Shown: positions 49,404-62,488 of the stretch, one piece after another
Position numbering within the stretch: position 1 is the first letter of the stretch
Layout: each line of letters opens with the position of its first letter
Source of the DNA: Campylorhamphus procurvoides
Lineage: Eukaryota > Chordata > Aves > Passeriformes > Dendrocolaptidae
DNA length: 64,000 nt
Assembly (NCBI GenBank): GCA_013396655.1
Contig: WBMV01002681.1
Span: 2,232,001-2,296,000 of the forward strand
Direction: 5' to 3'
Translations under genes and position numbers: made by a program
Notes under the pieces: generated by a model
Told to the model about the DNA's origin: nothing
What the model saw: the letters and a program-made list of their open reading frames with translations, nothing else
Databases searched by the model: none

Positions 49404-52250
49404 TCTCTATCTTAAGTTTACCAATTAACAAGACTAGGAATCCATATGTTCCATTATGTGATCTTTCCACTGTCTTTAATCTTGTTTCTATGACTAACTT
49501 AAGTTCCTATATTATGCAGAGAAGTAGAGGCTATTATAACCTGCTGAACAATAAACTCTGTAGGGAAAAAAAAAAAGAGTGACATTTCCAAGTATTTAAA
49601 AAATATCAGTTTTATTATCAGTCTTTCCTCTTAAAAAAAAAAAAGATTTCTCTTGTTGAGTGCAAACTCTAGTCAAAATGCAGTAAAAAGAACTAAACTA
49701 ACATAGTTTTTAATTTTTTTTTTTTATCCACAATGTCTGGTTTTGTACTAGAAATGAAGGCTCTTTGAGGCAATGATCCTTTTTTTTTTTAATTATTTAG
49801 TGTTTTTAACCATATAACCCTGACTGCAACATTGAAATAGGTTGATGATATAAATTATGGAGCTAAAACTGAATACTGAAAATTACAAGCTCTTGGGTAA
49901 GATTGCCATGAGAAAAGTATAATATATAATTGCACAGAATTATTTCCTAATTTGTATTATGGGAGCTTCACAGACTATAATGTAGAGATCCCTTGCTTAT
50001 TAAATTCAATGCATATTGATTTAAATGAAAATAAACTAGCATTAATTCAGTAGATAAAAATTAGGAAGTTCTAAAGCAATAATACCCTAGAAAATTGGCT
50101 GAGCTGTTTTCTCAGAGTGCTACGTTTGTATTACACAGTGAACTGTAAATCATAATTCTTAGATGCTAACTTAGCTTAAAAAATCCAACCTGGAACCACA
50201 CCACATATACAATATTGCATCTGAAAAGTCTTAATTTTTGATACTGTTTCTTGGCTTCATCACTACACATGGGCATTGGCGGGTTAATTTGTGACATAAA
50301 GAAATAAGGAGCTACAATGGGTAACAACAAATGCTTCTCTAGCCCAGTTTCTTTTTACCTTCAATGGCCACAGGCAGACACGCAGGGAAGACTGCAAGAT
50401 GAAGGTAAGAATAAATAAAATTTACCCATATTAGTTTCCCAAATTAAATGTTATTACTTAATACAATTACCTTTGAGATAAAGAAATTCTGCCTGAAATA
50501 CTTAGTGTCATAGAAAGAATTTTAAAAATGTAGACTTTAGGAACTAGAGTACTATTTTAAAGAACACTCCAAATTCTTCCACTTTTGAACTTTGATAAAA
50601 TAATTAAAAGTTTATTTCAAATGTTCTCTGAGTGTTTAGTGTTTCTACATGAGACCTTGAGGCAGGGATGGAGGGATCAAATGTATTTCCCTCCATAGCA
50701 CAAGAGAGATGTTACAGAACATCATGCTTGTGGTGAAGAAGCAAGTTTCCTCTACTTCATCTTTCCTACAGAAACAGGGGTTGGATTTACTCTTTTTGTA
50801 AGGTTTTAATGAGCTTCCCCTTTTTGAATAACTTGGTGCTTCTGCAGACACTAAAAGCTTTCTCAAAAAACAACATGACTTCAAAATTGGGTTATTTTTA
50901 CTCTGCTGCTTATCAGGCTACAATATAAGCGATGGTGACTTTAGGCTCTGAATGACAGCATAATTTTTGTCTCTATCCCCATTTAAAATACCACCCTTGA
51001 AACTAGAAAGAGCTGTTAAAACAAGCAACATTTTGCAGAAACAAACATCTAAAATTTTTCACAGCATGCACACAAAATTATATTCTGTGGGTGAACCCAT
51101 TTTTAAATGCCGAATTACTGAGACTTTTTCCCAGAGCTAACTATATAAATACTGTCAGAAAATAAGAATAAAAATAAGCATCCAAAATGCATTAAAAAAA
51201 AATCTCTGCTTCTTTCCTTATATTCTCTTTCTTCATGCTTTTTGTATCTTGCCTTCCATTTTGAGTATTATAACTACCAGGTTCAGAGATACATTAGAAG
51301 AAATAGAAGAAGACTTTATTTTGACTTAATTTTCTATACTTCTCTAACAGGTATTTTTAAAGGCCTGTCTTTATCCTCCTAAACTCTAGACATTTATTGT
51401 CATAATACCCACCCTATGACCAATACTGTATTAACTGAGTTTACCTATAGTGAGTGCCTACATTCAAAAGATCTACTGAAAATTTGGAGGACGCTGGAGT
51501 CAAGTACAATCAAAGGGTTGGAAAACATATAGGGAACGATTCTATTGTCATACAGTTGTACAGGTTTAAGGCAACTTTCTCCACTGACTGCTCATTTTGG
51601 AATTTTGACTGTAAATACCCCCCAAATTAGAGCTTACTACTTGAATTTATTCTGGTTTCAGAGAGAATTCTCAGGTTGAAATCCTAGATTTGAACACAGA
51701 GTCATGGAATTACAGAATCAATTAGGCAGAAAAGATCTCTAAGTTCACCAAGTCCAACCCTTACCCCAGCACTGCCATGTCCACCACTAACCATATCCCT
51801 AAGTGCAACAGTGCAACATCCACAAGTCTTTTAAATACCTTCAAGAATGGTGACTAAACCACTTCCCTGGGCAGCCTGTTCCAGGGTTGGACAACCCGAA
51901 TACCTAACGAAAATCCAATCTAAACCTCCCCTGGTGCAACTTGAGGCCATTTCTTCTGATCCTGTCACTTTTTACCTGCGAGAAGACTTGTTGCGGTCTC
52001 CTTTCAGGTAGTTCTAGAGATTGATAAGGTCTCCCCTGAGCCTCACTTTCTCCAGGCTAAACAACCCCAGGTCCCTCAGCCACTCCTTATAGGACTTGTT
52101 CTCCAGACCCTTCACCAGCTCACTGCCCTTCTCTGGACACCTTTCAGGACCTCAGTGTCCTTCCTGTCATGAGGGGCTCAAAACCAAACACAATATTCAA
52201 GGCACAGCCTCATCATTTTGCTGAGTACAGGGGGACAGTCATAGCCCTGG

Positions 52251-52254
52251 TCCT
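52251..52254. repeat. Target-site duplication (TCCT), left copy
   Basis: TCCT directly precedes the LTR and is repeated exactly at 52816-52819 after it. In an uninterrupted CR1 the sequence here would read ggTCCTgct, so one copy is the original and the other was made on insertion. Confidence 0.85.
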
Positions 52255-52815
52255 TGTTGCCGTAGGGCTTTCATGAATTTGTAGATTTTTATACTTCTAG
52301 GTATACTTCTCACATATAGCATAGCCTGCAACCTCTGACCCTGTGTTAGCTGTCTTAAGGGTCAGATAATAGGTGGAACACTGCAGAAGGAAAACATGTA
52401 CCAGAGCTAANAATAGTCATGTTCCCAACCTGTTAGGTGAAAGGGTTTTTCACCTGGGAGGGATGGGTTGTCCCTTGGTTGCTTGGGTAAGACATAGCAG
52501 GGTGGCTCAGGGTGGCTGGAAACAGCTGGGAATTAAATGAAAGGGACGCCTTTTGGATTAATTTACTCTGCATGTTTTGAAGCGGTGGTGCTTGGAAAAG
52601 AGCTCACATGGTATTCCTGAGGCCATGAGTTCATCCTAGCAGCGGTCTTTTCTATCTGTTACTTATCAACACGTGTTGTACTCTTTTATACTTTTTATAC
52701 TTTATATACTCTTTTATACTCCTTTATAGTAACCCTATAAGTAAAGAACTCTTCTCTGCTTTACCCATATAAAGTTGTCTTGGAAAAGTTTTTTTCCCCC
52801 TTCCTTAAGGCAACA
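52255..52815. mobile_element. Solo LTR, 561 bp, inserted in the CR1
   Basis: The ends are TGTTGCC at 52255-52261 and GGCAACA at 52809-52815, a perfect 7-bp inverted repeat with TG...CA termini. It is flanked by exact 4-bp duplications of TCCT, the size typical of gammaretrovirus-like (class I) integrases. Removing the element and one TCCT restores the CR1. An AT-rich stretch at 52680-52745 has several TATA-like motifs and an internal repeat (acttttatact type). I see no clear AATAAA on either strand, so the orientation is left open. One ambiguous base (n) lies at 52411. The insertion is younger than the CR1. Confidence 0.9.
52680..52727. repeat. Tandem CTTTTATACT repeat in the LTR
   Basis: Four or five imperfect copies of a roughly 10-base cttttatact unit. 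It may hold the LTR's TATA element on either strand. Confidence 0.65.
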
Positions 52816-52819
52816 TCCT
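52816..52819. repeat. Target-site duplication (TCCT), right copy
   Basis: Exact partner of the copy at 52251-52254; the CR1 text continues directly after it (gctgaccacac). Confidence 0.85.
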
Positions 52820-53030
52820 GCTGACCACACTAATTCTGCTACAAGCCAGGACACCATAGGCCTTCTTGGCCACCTGGTACTGGTCACCTCAGACCAGTAC
52901 CCCCAGATCCTGTTCTGCTGGACAGCTTTCCAGACACTCTGCTCCAAGCCTGTATCATTGTATGGGGTTGCTGTAACCAAGTTCAGGACCCACATGGTTC
53001 CCTGTACCTTGACGAATCCAAACAACCAGT

Positions 53031-53500
53031 GATAGTTTTCCAGAAAGCAAAGTATGGATATGCCTCTCTGCACTAATAGCCTGAAAAGATTTCTTCTGGA
53101 AAAGATCACAAAAAAACTTCACAAGCATGCCAGCACACACACACCACTTCCTGTGAATTCCAACAGTTGCAGTTCTCGATATCAAACCATAATCTAAATT
53201 TTGTGTCACTAGTCACCTGTCCAAAAATTTTACAAGCAGTAATTGATCCTAACTTGCGGAAAGAAGCAGGATTTTCATAGGTTACACTAAGCAGTAGCTT
53301 GTAATTTTAGTCAATCTCCTGAACAACTCAGATATGATAAGCCTACTCTTGCAGGGTAAACTGAGAATATGGCTGCAAATAAAGAAAAAGTGCTCCTTTT
53401 AAATGGATAAATACAGCGGAACTGACCAATACATTAAAGCCAGAAACACTAACCAGTATTTTGAAGATTATTTTCCTTTATTTTTTCTAGAGCACCAAAA
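53031..53500. other. Non-coding stretch right of the CR1
   Basis: Nothing recognised; ordinary composition. Confidence 0.5.
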
Positions 53501-53870
53501 TGACAGTGCAATCTCACTGTCAGTCCTGGACCACTTAACTGCACGCCGACACTGAAGAGGGAGGTCATGGTCCATAGTTACGCATGTCCACCACCCATGG
53601 ATGTCACTCCATGGTCTACCAGATGGCTCGCCGACCCAGCTCTCTCACCTGCTGGTCCAACAAGAGCAGCAGGTGGGCTGTGAACACAGACTGCCCTTTC
53701 AGCAGCAGCGTGGGCTTGGGCTGCTGTAAACTGGCTTGGTAGGCTGGCCTCTGAATTGCAGAGCACCTCCAGAACCTGTCTAAGCCACCTCCCTAGGTTA
53801 AAGCCTCCTCCAGGTGACTTGAGAAATCCTCTCCAAGCATCCTTCTCACTGAACACTGGCAGAATCTATG
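53501..53870 (-). other. GC-rich anomalous patch, origin unknown
   Basis: The patch is markedly GC-richer than its flanks. The minus strand has a 92-codon open frame (53578-53856), rich in alanine. Inside it lies a perfect donor-like CAG/gtgagag (complement near 53642-53653). A minus-strand AATAAA (complement of TTTATT at 53477-53482) lies just below the patch. An LTR, another retroelement remnant or the last exons of a non-coding RNA are all possible. I found no terminal inverted repeat, no strong acceptor and no known domain. Confidence 0.3.
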
Positions 53871-56800
53871 GAGGTTTAGACAAATCATTTTAGCCAGCTA
53901 AGCCATGCAGTAGGCATATCTCCACCTCCATTGTGTATCTGAAGAATTACAGAATAATACCACGCAGTTCTTATGAGAGGACATGGAAGTATCTTTATTG
54001 ACAGGAGGTGTGTACTAATTTCCTGTGATGATTTCAACCAATTTAAACAAGAATCTTACCAGAGCAAAACACAGTTGGATTGGATAATAAAGAACCAACT
54101 TCCCAAAGATACAATTCCTCATCACAGTCCTAAGTGTCTCTGAATTTAACTATACTTTCAGGAACACCTTCAGTTTCTAAATAAAATATAGCCGATAAGT
54201 ACAGCATAGAGTATGTAGTTCTGGGTATTCCAGGTAACCTAGAGGTTTTGGGAGACTCAGATAGCTAAGCAGCCACTCTTAAAAATAAAAAATTAATTAT
54301 AGAAAAACTGTTCACTTAAGAAGGATTTAGCAGGTCAATGAGGGCTATTAAAGATAATGGTGTGTGTTAATTTACTTAATAGTCTTCAGAAAATACATAC
54401 CTGAAGCTAGCATCAATTTAGTTTTAAATTTCTATTAATTAAGGCAGATTAATGTATATATGACTATCACAAAAGTACACATTAATAGGAAAAATAAATA
54501 TTCCAACAAATTAAAGATCAGTGATACTACTGAGTTGAAATATTTAGACAATATGAACTTTTCAATGCCTAAATATTCTAAACAGTGAGAGAAATGTAAA
54601 GAAACAATACTTTGATGAAGCAGCATTGGGACACTACTGGGATTGCACTGTAGTTTAGAGATAAACCTGAAGCAACTGGATAGGGAAAATCTATATAACC
54701 TACGTTATTAATGACTACTGCCTGACCTCTGCTTATCTTCACTACCTTAAGGATGACATTGAAATTTTCAACTCTGCTCAAGCTTCATTATCTGAAATCT
54801 AGCCTATAATAACTTAAAAGGGTTCTGATGACATTTTCAACCTGTCATATTAAAACAAAATAGAAAATTTCTGATATTATGTATCACCTAGAAAAAGGAT
54901 CACCACTTTGTTCATGTAGAGCAATGTGAAGCCTAATATTTACACTGCATGTAATAACCAGAGAATGTATTAGCTTAATTTGTCATTCAAATATTACAGA
55001 TAAGAGAGAAGAAAACGAATCCCTCAGAAGAGAAAGAAAAAAAAGAGAACACTAGGAGTGTGCACATAATGTATTGAAGAAAGGAGCTACATTTATTTTC
55101 CTCCAGGAAAGAATTTCCATTGTGTACCACAGGTGCCACACAGCAAATGGCAACAGTAGCTTACACGACATCACACCATACAACGTCATGGATATCTCCA
55201 AGCAATACAGTCAAAGCTGACCAGACAGTGCACACTGAAGTTCACTGACATCAGTACAGCTATCAAAAGATGCAGGAAGTGGGAAACAGCCTTCAACTTG
55301 AACAACTTTCTGCTATTTTCCCTAATTGCCTAATTCTAATTTTCCAATCAATTTTTCACTCTCTTCCTCTAACAAAAGAAGTAAATTATGACTTAAGCAC
55401 GCCATTGAAGCTGAAATTAAAGCTGTTCTTTCCTCTTAGAATATAACAAGTCGTTTAATGCTCCATAACACTTTAAAGGGGCCAAATATGACAGCAGGCT
55501 CATTTCAAACAGAATTTACAAAAAAAAATTTTTTTTTTGGTGGGCAAAGTGTTAAACCACGTACCTTATTAAATTTACAATAGCTGTAATTTAATTTAAT
55601 TGCTTTTTCTGATCTTATCCATGTTAAAAATTGCTTCAGGTTTGTTTTTTGGGGGTTTTTTTTGTGTTTGTTTGTTTTCCCAAATACAAAAGAATCTAAT
55701 ATCATTAAAGGAATGTGTTTCTTTTTTCTCTTTGGAGGAACACAATTCCAACTTATCTGTCTTCAGAATATGAAGACAAATTTGTACACAAGTAATCCTA
55801 ACTGCCATTGCTTTCCTGTTTTCAGTGCTGCTATTTTTTCAGAGAATGTATCCACAGATCAGTGACCCCTTCATGTGATCTGGAAATGCCAAAGAATAAT
55901 GCCTCAGGGAAATACTCTTTTCACTTGAGCTAAAATACTAATTTTTACAATAGAAAAAAAGCAGAAATCCTAAAATCTCTGAAGATGCCATCCAGAAAAT
56001 GTATAGACCACACCCCAAAAAATAAGAAGTAGTTGAGAACTAATAACTGTTCATAGAAAATAATTCCAAACTAAAGCCATGCCAAAATTAATGAACCTCA
56101 CAGATTAATAAACTGCTCACTTGGCAGCATTCATTATGGCACACTTTTTGCATGTTTGGCCATTTTTCTCTTACTGTTTATTAATTACGGCTACTTGGAA
56201 CTGATGATCTGCAGGGTACATATCAGTGCACACCAAGACTGATGAATGCACCCCAGATGCGGGAGTCATGTGGAGGATCTATCCATACACAGGATCTGTG
56301 CTGAAACCCTGAATGTTTTCCTGCAGTGAACCTGCAGGCACTTCTGACAACAGAAATGCAGCTGACAGAGTACATTCCAGGCGTGGTCATCCTTTCCCCT
56401 CCATCACTGCATGAGAAAGACATTCTCACGCTGATGTGTGAGTATGTACATATGATGGGGTATTGCTGACTGCCCTGGGGGGGTCTTTCAATCCTTCCCT
56501 CCTTTCTCTACCCCAGAGGAGAGTGTGGTATCAGATTATAACACATAATGATCTTCGATGGTGTCCTTTTCTCTGTAGTCTATATGTAGACAGTGGTGTC
56601 AATTTCTGAATTCAATTATTTGGGTATTGGGGGAAAAACCCCACAACAGTTATTTTCTAAATTTTTAGCACACTTTTTAAATTAGTTTTAGAAATATGGC
56701 TGAATGTCAGGCAATAAAGGAGAAAACTGCAGGGATTTTAATTGTCTCTGCTTTGGTTATTACACAATGGATATTTTCATCATCTATATATAAAGTATCT

Positions 56801-59800
56801 TTGTGAAATCCTTTAAAATATGATTTCAAACCAATGAGTGCCATTTTTTATTTGCCTTTAATTTCCTCTCAATAATAAGTTCATCAGAGTGTAACAATTA
56901 ATTAACTTAATTAAGCTAACTTAATTATGTTCTTTCATAGGTCAATATGTAGAGCTACTCAGATTAATAACAGAGCTTGTAAAGTTAATCTCCTTGTATA
57001 ATGCAAATGATGCCCAGTCATGTATTAAATACCTTCCTGGGTAACAGATGATATAGGACTGAATGTACTTTAAAGAAGGGCAGAGACTGTGAAAAGGTTA
57101 AATAAAGAAAAATGTCTTGGATTTGTGGAAATTTTGAACAGACCTAATTCATTTTTTAAATTAATAATGTTCTTCTAAGAGGAGCCCTCATTTCATAAGG
57201 CCATTTACAGCTTAAATATACATAAATAAATTTTGACTTCAAAAGCAGAACTGCATAGTAGCATTTTCCAGCCGTCTTGCGACCTTTATGTTTAGTTATT
57301 AAGAAGATTACGTAAAACAGTTATGTGAAGAGATTAGATGGAAAATATGAATTCCTAACTTCAGTGCATTTGCATGCTTAACTGTATTCGCCAGTTTATT
57401 TTACAGAGGAACCACTTCAGTAGTCAAAGGTATTATGTTCCTTCCCTCTGTTCATTATTAATTCACAGTCAGACTCTAAGGCTCTTTAAGCATGTGGCTA
57501 AGCACCTTTGTTCTGAAATATTAATGGGAACTACAGTAATGATAATAATAATAATAATTACTTATGAAAAGTAAAATCAAACAAATCTCTTGAGTGCCAA
57601 ATGATCTGAATAGGTGATGCACCTCCTCTGTTTTGATAAATGAGTCTGATGGCTGGAAGACACACTCTGACAAAAAGAGTTGGATTATGGGCCAATTCAC
57701 CGCATTTCAGTTAAGAAACCAAATATCAGTCTTTTCTACAAGGAGCCTGATTTAGGTCCAGAAAGTATTTGAAATGCATAGCAATTCCAGTTCTGTACAT
57801 TGTTGCAACTCTTCTGTTGTTACTCATAGAAAACAGAAGAGGAGGGATGTAATACACAGTCTGTAATAAACACCCTACAGAATGTTTATTGTAAAGGAAT
57901 GTAAAGGAAAAGGCCTTAGAAGTGTGAAAATCACCATTGCCTAGAAGATTTAAAACTTGAATAACGTCCTAAAAATGTACTGGAGGGATCCATCCAATGC
58001 CTACCAGAGGATGGATAACACAGACAATCCAATATGTTTTCTTCTCTTTGTTAAAGCAGGCCATTTAGTGCTTGTGGTGGGTTTTTCTCTGGTGTTTTGT
58101 CTTTTGCAGACCTCAGTGTAGCAGCAGGTTCAGAGTACAAATTAACCTTGTTCCAAAAGCACAGTCCTACAACTACTGATATAAAGGGGAATTGTTTATC
58201 TATGATACAAAATAACTAATAAGTTATCACTTACTATTTTTCATCTGAAAACAGACTGTTGGGTCCATACAGCATGGGCTTTTCTGAGTGGGAAAGCCTT
58301 TCATAAGTTAAAAAAATTTAGTGTTCAAGACTAAATATGCAGTCCAACTCGCACTATGTGGTTAAATATACTTTTTAAAAGAAATAACACTATGTCAGGA
58401 AAAACATATTTACAGCAACAACAGTCTGTCTTTGGCTGAGAACCACAATGCTTTGCACAGCTTTTATAGTTTTAATACAGCACTGAAAAAGCACTACAGA
58501 TACATATGCTATTCATGTTCATATGCTACAAGCACACCATTCATATTTTACCTTACATGGTCCATGCTTTATACATGGTTTTCTTGTGGGGGAAATAGAG
58601 TTGGTTGTTTAATTCATTTTTGTATCCAAGTGAAAGGACAGCACAGCTTTTCCACCTTATCTGTACTGTTCTGGCAATGCAGACATTCAGAATGATCAGC
58701 CCTGCTAGCCTCTAGGCTTGCACTATTAAAACATGATTAATTGATTTGCCACAGTATTGGCAAAGGAAATTAATACACATAACTCATGTACCTCTATTTT
58801 ACTACTAATTAAAGAAGATAATATGCCTTTCATGAGACTCAGGTTTAAGAGAACTATCAAAACTAGTTATTTTCTTACTTAGATAACCAACCACTGACAC
58901 CACCATTCCCTATGGAGTAAAGTGCTGCTATGAGAGGTGGTATCAAGATACAGCCCACACATCTTGCTCTTTAGCCACTACATGAGAAAGGAAAAGCAAA
59001 ACTACCTTAACAACAAACCTTCACTTTTTTCAATGCCACTAGACAGTCATCAAAAAACTATCTAAATATATTTACTAAATATGCTGCAACTGCCAGATGC
59101 ACAGTAAAGGTGATCACAGAAAACAGAGTAAGGGTCAAGAAACCTGATTCATCAGCCTTTCGATTTTGTCAAATGATTACAGTGTTATTCAAACAAATGT
59201 ATTTGTATATTTAAAACATTTCAAAAGGTCTGCTTCTTAAATAATCAAGATGTCCAAAGAATTTTCTTTCATCTGTTCATGGTAAAGAATGTGTGCTATC
59301 AGAGAAAAATTTTAATGCATTGACTCAGGTCATACTAAAAATAGTGCAGTTCTGAATTTTGAAAGGCTTGTGGGAACAAAATTCCTGTCATAAGCATTAC
59401 TATTGGAGGAAACCACCAATACTATATAAACTGCTAGGAAGGTCTAATGAAACCACACTGAAACTAGGATGACACACATCTATACCCTTTCAAACATACT
59501 GAATTCTTTCAGTTCCACTTTTCAATCCTAATTCTTAAAAAATCCAAATAAATATAAGCAATATTAACTCAATCACAGAGGAAACTTCCTTATTTTAGGA
59601 TGGAAACTAATTAAAATTATTCAGGCATTCAAATCCATACAACTTAAATTTTACTGAGATTTGCACAACTTTTGAAAATATAGAATAAAGTGTATTTCTA
59701 ACTTTAAAGGCAGTTTGGTTACTTTATACCCAAAGGGTTTCTGCATCTGAAATACACTGATGAATACAGACACTTTCCTGAATCCCTCATGGTTAAAAAA

Positions 59801-62374
59801 ATTTCACAGGTGTCTAAATCTAAACATTCAATATGTTAATTATTTCTGAAGTGGCTTTTGTACTATGCCACATAGCTGGACACTGTTCCAATCCTACACA
59901 GAGTTAAATCTAATTTTAGAGAATGAAAAGAGGCTGTGAAGAGGGGCAGCAGTAAGAGGAGTGGATGCCATCCTGCCCTCCTGTTGAATAGAACTCAGTA
60001 TTCAACCAGCATTTCTACTAGAAGGAATGACCAGACAAGCAAAACAATGCCTCATCTCAGTGATCAAATTACATCCCACAAACGTCATCCCACTGATGAC
60101 ACAACTGAGTGTTAGATTCGGACCGTCCTATCTAAGACAAAACCAAATTGTAATTAGGAAAAAACCCAGTACTTTACTCAAATTACTGTGGCAACTCAGG
60201 GGATTTCTCTTACTTTCTCCTATTAAAAGTAGTGTGTCCTCACACTGGCGGGCCTAAGACTAATTTTGAACACCACTTTCCACAACCTTTTCAATTTTTC
60301 TCCACGTTCCTGAAATCCTTCCTGTTAGCCACTTTGCCATCTTCAATCTTTTCTCATATTTCTCTTTTCCATGGCTGCATTTGAACTCACCCTTAACAAC
60401 TCCCTTTTCACCAATCTGACGAGTTGAATTCAGATGAGACATAAATTATACAAATAATGCAGCAGTCAGCAGCTGTAGTCAATTCCAAATATTAACTCAT
60501 TATGCAGATACAGAAAGATGTACCAGGAGACTTCAAATAAAATGAAAAATAAAAAAGGCATTAGTTGAAGTCAAGCTCTGCAAATACTTTTTTGACCTGT
60601 TTTTTAGGGTGTAATTTATAAAAGTTTGTTTATCATGCTGACTTACCCAAGAGTAACTTAGATGGGTTGTTTCATGGTAGGTTCTGAATTTAGAAATTCA
60701 GCATACTGGTGCTCCCCTCTCAAGGTTCCCTGCAAATCCAACCACAAAACTCTTTCTGACTCACCTCTCTCCCTTTTATATAAACTGCAGTAAATATAAC
60801 TGGAGAAAGTCTCATTCCCTTATAAAACACAAAACCCCACATTCAGTAAAACAGCTTCAACATCAACTATTACTGAGCTACTTAGTCAAATTTGAAAGCT
60901 GTATTTCCATCTTTAGATACTCTGAAGTTTCCTCTCCTCCACAGTTTAGCTGTTTTTATTCCATAAAAGCAAAATCTGTATACCCATCTTCCTCTTGGTT
61001 ACCTTTTACTAATTAACCATGTTTCATTTCTCTTTCTGCAGCACTTTTTGTCTTTTTATTTTGAAACATCATCTGTGCTCTAAATTTTAATTTCTCCAGT
61101 GAAGTCGGCAAAGCTGAGAATTAAGAGGCAGAACTCATGTCCCTCCATAGACTAGAGGTCTCTTTGTTACTCAAGAATAATACAATGGTATTAAGAAAAA
61201 CATATATTACTCTAACCTCAGGACTGCTTGGATGTGCTATCCTGACTTTCTAGCTTGGAATATGTAGTGATATTTCAAAATAGGTGAAATATCTATTTGG
61301 TCTTCATCCAGAAAACGCTCTTAAAAATTCCCTTGGTCCAGTACTGCAGAATTCCCTCTTCTTCAGACCAAGTGACAGCAATATCAGAAGAATGAAGATA
61401 TTCAATAATTATCTAAAGGTGGCACTACAGAGCTAATAAATGGCTTTGTATTTCCTCTGGCTAGTATTTCATGCTCTTGTTTACTGTGAAGATTACAATC
61501 AAAAGAAAGCTCAAAAGAAAAACAGGATCGACTACCCTTTACATTACCTGTTACTCGGAATATTTTTAATAATAACTAAACTGTTTGAGGAAGCCAAGAT
61601 CAATCATGTTAAGGCTACTCTAAAGGAAGGACTTATTTCTCACAGGAGGGGTTGATTTAAGGACAATGATGGTTCTCTGAGAAGATGATTGCCACCACGA
61701 AATGAAGTTGTGAGTCTCAATCCTGCAGACAACCTATCCTCCAGCTACGGTGTACTGTGACAAGGATGCATTGCAGGCACAGAAAAAACCTTAACTCATT
61801 GGCTACACTACTGACCTTCCTGACAAGCACCTTTGCTTATAACAACGAGGAGTATGAACTTATGATTATACTACATCATTAGCATCTTGCATCATTTTTT
61901 GGAAAACAAGGGAACAGCGAAAGGCCCAATACAAGCAAGGGTCTTTCCTTTGCACAACCAGAAGTTAGACATACTTACATTTTGTGAAGGATGACAAAAG
62001 AATTATACAGACCTATATAGCTATGTAGATTCTGACTCTTTAGTGTAATACAGTTTAATTTGCCAGAATCTAACAGCACTCCTGCTACTCTTGCAGTGTG
62101 AAACAGAGGAACAAAAAATTTTTTTTCTAATTGCTGACAATAGAAACAGTATTTAAAAAGTAGCAGATGGAATATAATAGGCTTATAGGTACCACTAATC
62201 AAGGTCCTGAGATTCACCTTGGTCTTGCACATTGTTGATGTGGGAAGATAAGATTGAGCTCTACCTTAAAAAAGTCTCTGTTATTAGTAAAACAACACTA
62301 GGCGTGAAAAACAGAGGCAAATGTGTATCCCCAAACAGTTAATCTTGGAAAAGAACAGACACAGAATGTCCTAC
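53871..62374. other. Long AT-rich non-coding stretch
   Basis: No gene or repeat family recognised. It includes an (AAT)n microsatellite at 57538-57559, an A8T10 tract near 55520-55540 and a T/G-rich stretch at 55640-55680. A cluster of TTAATTA-type motifs at 56897-56933 could bind homeodomain proteins (inference). Probably the intron downstream of the exon at 62375. Confidence 0.5.
57538..57559. repeat. (AAT)n microsatellite
   Basis: About six to seven ATA/AAT trinucleotide units in a row; likely polymorphic. Confidence 0.85.
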
Positions 62375-62488
62375 CTCTTCTGGACGTTTCTGTGCCACCG
62401 ATATCAGCTCTTCAGAGCTACTTCTTGAGGTAGAGGGTACCACGTTACCTGGGGCCTCTGAGACCACCTCATTTGACGGCTCGGAGTC
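62375..62488 (-). CDS. Probable internal coding exon, 114 bp, protein not recognised
   Basis: This is the best exon in the window. On the minus strand it follows a good acceptor (tgtgtctgttgccctcag) and ends at GAAGAG/gtagga, an adequate donor. It is exactly 38 codons, phase 0 at both ends, and reads DSEPSNEVVSEAPGN through VVPSTSRSSSEELISVAQ to KRPEE. GC is clearly above 50 percent and CpG dinucleotides are frequent, both unlike the AT-rich background. The peptide is acidic and serine-rich, typical of a disordered linker, and a symmetric exon like this is often a cassette that can be skipped. Its exit phase fits the candidate last exon at 3371-3562. I cannot name the gene. What it does is unknown; the serine-rich part could be phosphorylated (inference). 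Confidence 0.62.

Larger units (their letters stand above)
35648..51698. other. Long AT-rich non-coding stretch
   Basis: No repeat family recognised. Weak exon-like intervals occur at 40400-40441 (minus), about 43100-43325 (minus) and 43648-43885 (plus); see findings. An A11 tract lies near 44251. A TATATATGCAAT tandem repeat lies at 49361-49403. Otherwise this is unique sequence, most likely intron or intergenic. Confidence 0.5.
51699..53030 (-). mobile_element. CR1 LINE, 5'-truncated, split by a nested LTR
   Basis: The reverse complement is CR1. From low to high coordinate on the plus strand it reads the tail complement (tcatggaattacagaatca) at 51702, 'ccaagtccaaccc' at 51749, 'cctgttccagggttgg' at 51877, 'tctccaggctaaacaacccc' at 52049 and 'gagtacagggggacagtcat' at 52223. 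It resumes after the insertion with 'ctgaccacactaattctgct' at 52821, 'ccttcttggccacctgg' at 52861 and 'cccccagatcctgttctgct' at 52900. The two halves (51699-52254 and 52816-53030) are continuous in CR1 order, so they are one copy interrupted at 52255-52815. The left part alone carries the 3' tail. It is not coding-competent. Confidence 0.9.

Noticed and set aside
52735..53109. 124-codon minus-strand open frame
   Set aside because: It spans the LTR end and CR1 remnant; the frame is an artefact of the junction.
60260..60442. Lysine-rich 60-codon minus-strand frame
   Set aside because: No splice borders and no recognisable family; AT-rich DNA often gives such K-rich frames.
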